Source of the DNA: DAOUBA01 sp034432855 | GTDB taxonomy: Bacteria > Chloroflexota > Anaerolineae > B4-G1 | Assembly: GCA_034432855.1 (NCBI GenBank) | Contig: DAOUBA010000158.1 | Span: 1-6,644, forward strand | Direction: 5' to 3' | DNA: 6,644 nt | Shown: positions 1-6,644 of the stretch, piece after piece | Position numbering within the stretch: the first letter of the stretch is position 1 | How the letters are laid out: every line of letters starts with the position of its first letter | Position numbers and translations under genes: made by a program | Notes under the pieces: generated by a model | Told to the model about the DNA's origin: nothing | Seen by the model: only the letters and a program-made list of their open reading frames with translations | Database searches by the model: none

Positions 1-5058
<5,058 letters not shown>

Positions 5059-5205
5059 ACCAATAATGCCCGCCCTCTTCCTGACCTTCTTCGGCTCCCT
5101 CGCCATCTCGCCGAAACCCTGCGCCATCCGGCCTGCGAGGCGCACATCCGCGAGCGCGCCGTGGCCGCACTGAACCCCCTCGACTCTTCCCCCGATCGCC
5201 CGTAA
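5059..5205 (+). other. In-frame open stretch following the helicase stop codon (possible gene remnant)
   Basis: After the helicase TAG (5056-5058) the same frame stays open for 48 codons to a TAA at 5203-5205. The translation includes LAETLRHPACEAHIRERAVA and looks like ordinary helical protein, with mostly G/C third positions. The helicase itself ends where its relatives seem to end, so this is more likely a relic of another coding sequence or chance than a lost helicase tail. A second plus frame (ATG 5066 to TGA 5173, 35 codons) and one minus frame are also open here, as expected in GC-rich DNA, which weakens the case. I see no ribosome binding site, and I do not call it a gene. Confidence 0.2.
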
Positions 5206-5207
5206 AC

Positions 5208-5235
5208 CGTAGGGCGGGATACGTCCCGTCCTACG
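5208..5235. terminator. Near-perfect 12-bp palindromic hairpin between convergent genes
   Basis: The left arm CGTAGGGCGGGA (5208-5219) and right arm TCCCGTCCTACG (5224-5235) pair over 12 bp around the loop TACG (5220-5223). The only mismatch is G5214 opposite T5229, which in plus-strand RNA is a tolerated G-U pair. It sits 149 bases after the helicase stop and covers the rocD stop codon (5231-5233, minus strand), where a bidirectional terminator would be useful. Neither side has a proper T-run: there is only TTT on the minus side and CCAACACC on the plus side. A classical Rho-independent terminator is therefore not proven. The shape also fits a dispersed GTAGGGCGGG-type palindromic repeat. 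Confidence 0.55.
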
Positions 5236-6427
5236 CCAACACCTTCGCAATCCGCTCCAACGCCCAGTCCAGTTCCTCTCTCGTGATCACCAGCGGCGGG
5301 GCCAGGCGAATGACGATGCCGTGCGTATCCTTCGCCAGCACCCCCTGCTCCATCAACGCCTCGCAAAAGCGCCTGGCTCCGCCGGCTTCCGGCTTGAGCA
5401 CGATGCCCACCAGCAACCCCTTGCCGCGGCACAGTTTCACGTGGGGGCTCTCGATCTCGCGCAGGCGGCTCATCAGGTGCTCACCCATCTCCGTTGCCCG
5501 CTCGCACAACCGCTCGTCCACGATGACGCGCAACGCCTCGCGCGCCACCGCACAGGCCAGCGGATTGCCCCCGAAGGTTGAGCCGTGATCGCCCGGCCCG
5601 AAGACATGCAGCACTTCCCGCGACGAAAGCACCGCCGAGATCGGATACATCCCACCGGAGAGCGCCTTACCCAGGATCGCCACATCGGGCCGCACTCCCT
5701 CGTGCTCGCAGGCCAGCAGTTTGCCGGTGCGCCCCAGGCCGGTCTGGATCTCGTCGGCCACCATCAGCACGTTGTGGCGGGTGCAGATTTCGCGCACGGC
5801 CCGCAGATAGCCCTCCGGCGGGACGACCACGCCCCCCTCGCCCTGTAGCGGCTCGAAGAGGAAGGCCACCGTGTTCGGTGTGATCGCCCGCTCCAGCGCC
5901 GCCGCGTCGCCGTAGGGGATGATCGTAAAGCCGGGGGTGAAGGGACCAAACCCATCGCGGTACTGCTCTTCGGTCGAGAAACTCACGATGGTGATCGTGC
6001 GCCCGTGAAAGTTGCCGGCGCAGACAATGATCTCGGCCTGGTCCTCCGGCACGCCCTTGACCAGATAGCCCCACTTGCGCACCGCCTTGATCGCCGTCTC
6101 GACCGCCTCGGCGCCCGAGTTCATCGGCAACAGCATCTCGAAGCCGGTCAACTCGCACAACTCTTTCGCAAACAGCGGGAGTTGATCGTTGCGGAATGCC
6201 CGTGAAGTCAGGGCCAGCCTTTGTGCCTGCTCCACCAGCGCGTGCACGATGCGCGGATGGCAGTGGCCCTGGTTCACCGCCGAGTATGCCGAGAGGCAAT
6301 CCAGATACCTGCGTCCCTCCACATCCCACACCCATACTCCTCTGGCGCGGGTGATGACCACATCGAGCGGCTGGTAGTTGTGCGCGTTGTAGCGATTCTC
6401 CAGGTCAATATAGTCCTTGGTCTCCAT
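5231..6427 (-). CDS. rocD: Ornithine aminotransferase (ornithine--oxo-acid transaminase, EC 2.6.1.13)
   Basis: This is a cytosolic PLP enzyme of fold type I, class III. It transfers the delta-amino group of ornithine to 2-oxoglutarate, giving glutamate semialdehyde/pyrroline-5-carboxylate and glutamate, and so links arginine breakdown with proline and glutamate. The 398 residues match the usual RocD length (about 400). Visible motifs are YSAVNQGHCHP (48-58), the PLP-phosphate loop SGAEA (104-108), NFHGRT (139-144), FEPLQGEGG (191-199), DEIQTGLGRTG (225-235) and GKALSGG with Schiff-base K254. Y18, Y48, R143, E197, D225 and R374 align with human OAT Y55, Y85, R180, E235, D263 and R413, so substrate-specific residues are kept. 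This favours OAT over acetylornithine or 4-aminobutyrate aminotransferases. The ATG at 6425-6427 is supported by AAAGGAG seven bases upstream. The gene runs convergently to the helicase with 172 bases between stop codons. No partner gene of the pathway is visible, so whether it is in an operon is unknown. Confidence 0.93.
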   Translation of the reverse strand: METKDYIDLENRYNAHNYQPLDVVITRARGVWVWDVEGRRYLDCLSAYSAVNQGHCHPRIVHALVEQAQRLALTSRAFRNDQLPLFAKELCELTGFEMLLPMNSGAEAVETAIKAVRKWGYLVKGVPEDQAEIIVCAGNFHGRTITIVSFSTEEQYRDGFGPFTPGFTIIPYGDAAALERAITPNTVAFLFEPLQGEGGVVVPPEGYLRAVREICTRHNVLMVADEIQTGLGRTGKLLACEHEGVRPDVAILGKALSGGMYPISAVLSSREVLHVFGPGDHGSTFGGNPLACAVAREALRVIVDERLCERATEMGEHLMSRLREIESPHVKLCRGKGLLVGIVLKPEAGGARRFCEALMEQGVLAKDTHGIVIRLAPPLVITREELDWALERIAKVLA

Positions 6428-6434
6428 GATGTCG

Positions 6435-6441
6435 CTCCTTT
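6435..6441 (-). promoter_or_regulatory. Ribosome binding site of rocD
   Basis: Read on the minus strand this is AAAGGAG, a strong Shine-Dalgarno match, with a seven-base spacer (6428-6434) before the ATG at 6427-6425. It decides the start of the aminotransferase: the resulting N-terminus (METKDYIDLENRYNAHNYQP) is the one expected for the family. Confidence 0.85.
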
Positions 6442-6462
6442 ATCGTCATCTTACCATGAATC

Positions 6463-6514
6463 GGTAAATTGGTAAATTGGTCATTGGTCTCCCTCTCCCA
6501 ATTCACTAATCACC
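6463..6514. repeat. AT-rich degenerate repeat with imperfect dyad upstream of rocD
   Basis: Positions 6463-6480 are two tandem copies of GGTAAATT plus GG, followed by a variant TCATTGGT (6481-6488). After a pyrimidine-rich spacer (TCTCCCTCTCC), CCAATTCACTAATCACC (6498-6514) is roughly the reverse complement of the first block, so the region could form an imperfect stem-loop. It is a sharp AT-rich island in GC-rich DNA, 22 to 73 bases upstream of the rocD ribosome binding site, and so could lie in the 5' untranslated region or promoter. I see no convincing -35/-10 pair in it. It looks like a low-complexity intergenic element, but copy number cannot be judged from one window. Confidence 0.5.
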
Positions 6515-6536
6515 AGTCACGCGAGCGTATCACGGT

Positions 6537-6565
6537 GGGGACAGGGATAGGCGGGGAAAGGGGGG
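6537..6565 (+). other. G-rich tract with G-quadruplex spacing
   Basis: Four guanine runs occur on the plus strand: 6537-6540 (4 G), 6544-6546 (3), 6553-6556 (4) and 6560-6565 (6). The loops of three, six and three bases between them meet the usual G3+ N1-7 rule. Further G-runs follow at 6569-6571, 6582-6585, 6593-6595 and 6603-6605, so the strand asymmetry continues over about 70 bases. The tract lies 110 to 138 bases upstream of the rocD start, on the template strand for rocD. A structural or regulatory role is an inference from spacing only. Confidence 0.4.
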
Positions 6566-6597
6566 CGCGGGTTCGTAGGCAGGGGAAAAAGCGGGCC

Positions 6598-6623
6598 GGC
6601 ACGGGAATATAATCAAATGTGCC
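6598..6623 (+). promoter_or_regulatory. TATAAT box centred in a short inverted repeat (possible promoter/operator)
   Basis: A perfect -10 hexamer TATAAT is at 6608-6613. It is flanked by GGCAC (6598-6602) and GTGCC (6619-6623), inverted repeats whose centre coincides exactly with the centre of the hexamer. No recognisable TTGACA-like -35 lies 16-18 bases upstream (the sequence there is purine-rich), so promoter activity is uncertain. It would drive a plus-strand gene beyond the right edge of the window. Confidence 0.25.
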
Positions 6624-6644
6624 AGCCTCTTGGAAATCGGGTAT

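Noticed and set aside
5667..6335. 222-codon minus-strand frame inside rocD
   Set aside because: It is a shifted shadow of the aminotransferase with G/R-rich translation. The rocD frame has a ribosome binding site and all catalytic residues.
6605..6624. Sigma-54-like site on the minus strand (TGGCAC followed by TTATA)
   Set aside because: The -24 half matches TGGCAC, but the essential GC of the -12 element is absent (TTATA instead of TTGCA).
6617..6644. ATG at 6617 open to the window end (MCQPLGNRV...)
   Set aside because: Only nine complete codons are visible, there is no ribosome binding site, and the spacing from the TATAAT (three bases) is too short even for a leaderless start.

Overview
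The window is GC-rich bacterial DNA (GC visibly well above 60 %, with strong G/C at third codon positions in both genes). It holds two large convergent genes and two short non-coding stretches. I would guess a Chloroflexota-type or similar high-GC, non-proteobacterial host. This rests on base composition, on the protein family flavour and on the AT-rich degenerate 'AATTGGT' intergenic repeat, so it is an impression and not a demonstrated assignment.

Layout. (1) Positions 1-5058, plus strand: one very large superfamily 2 helicase, 1685 codons visible, whose reading frame is already open at base 1, so its true start lies just outside the window. It carries a complete set of helicase motifs, a four-cysteine site in the middle, a zinc ribbon, a coiled coil, a DUF1998 region and a C-terminal domain resembling VSR/DUF559-type nucleases. 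This architecture matches the giant DUF1998 helicases of anti-phage systems, the closest being DruE of Druantia; DrmA of DISARM is a shorter relative. (2) Positions 5059-5230: a 172-base convergent intergenic region with an in-frame open stretch after the helicase stop and a near-perfect 12-bp palindrome at its right end. (3) Positions 5231-6427, minus strand: ornithine aminotransferase (rocD), an ordinary arginine/ornithine/proline metabolism gene with a clear ribosome binding site. (4) Positions 6428-6644: the upstream region of rocD, containing an AT-rich repeat, a G-rich tract with G-quadruplex spacing, and a TATAAT box centred in a short inverted repeat.

How the parts fit. The two genes face each other and show no functional link. 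The simplest reading is the right-hand edge of a defence locus (helicase as the last gene) abutting a housekeeping metabolic gene. The decisive information, namely which genes lie upstream of the helicase, is outside the window. The candidate system is therefore a DUF1998 helicase with a C-terminal nuclease-like domain: either the effector of a Druantia-type locus or a self-contained single-gene system.
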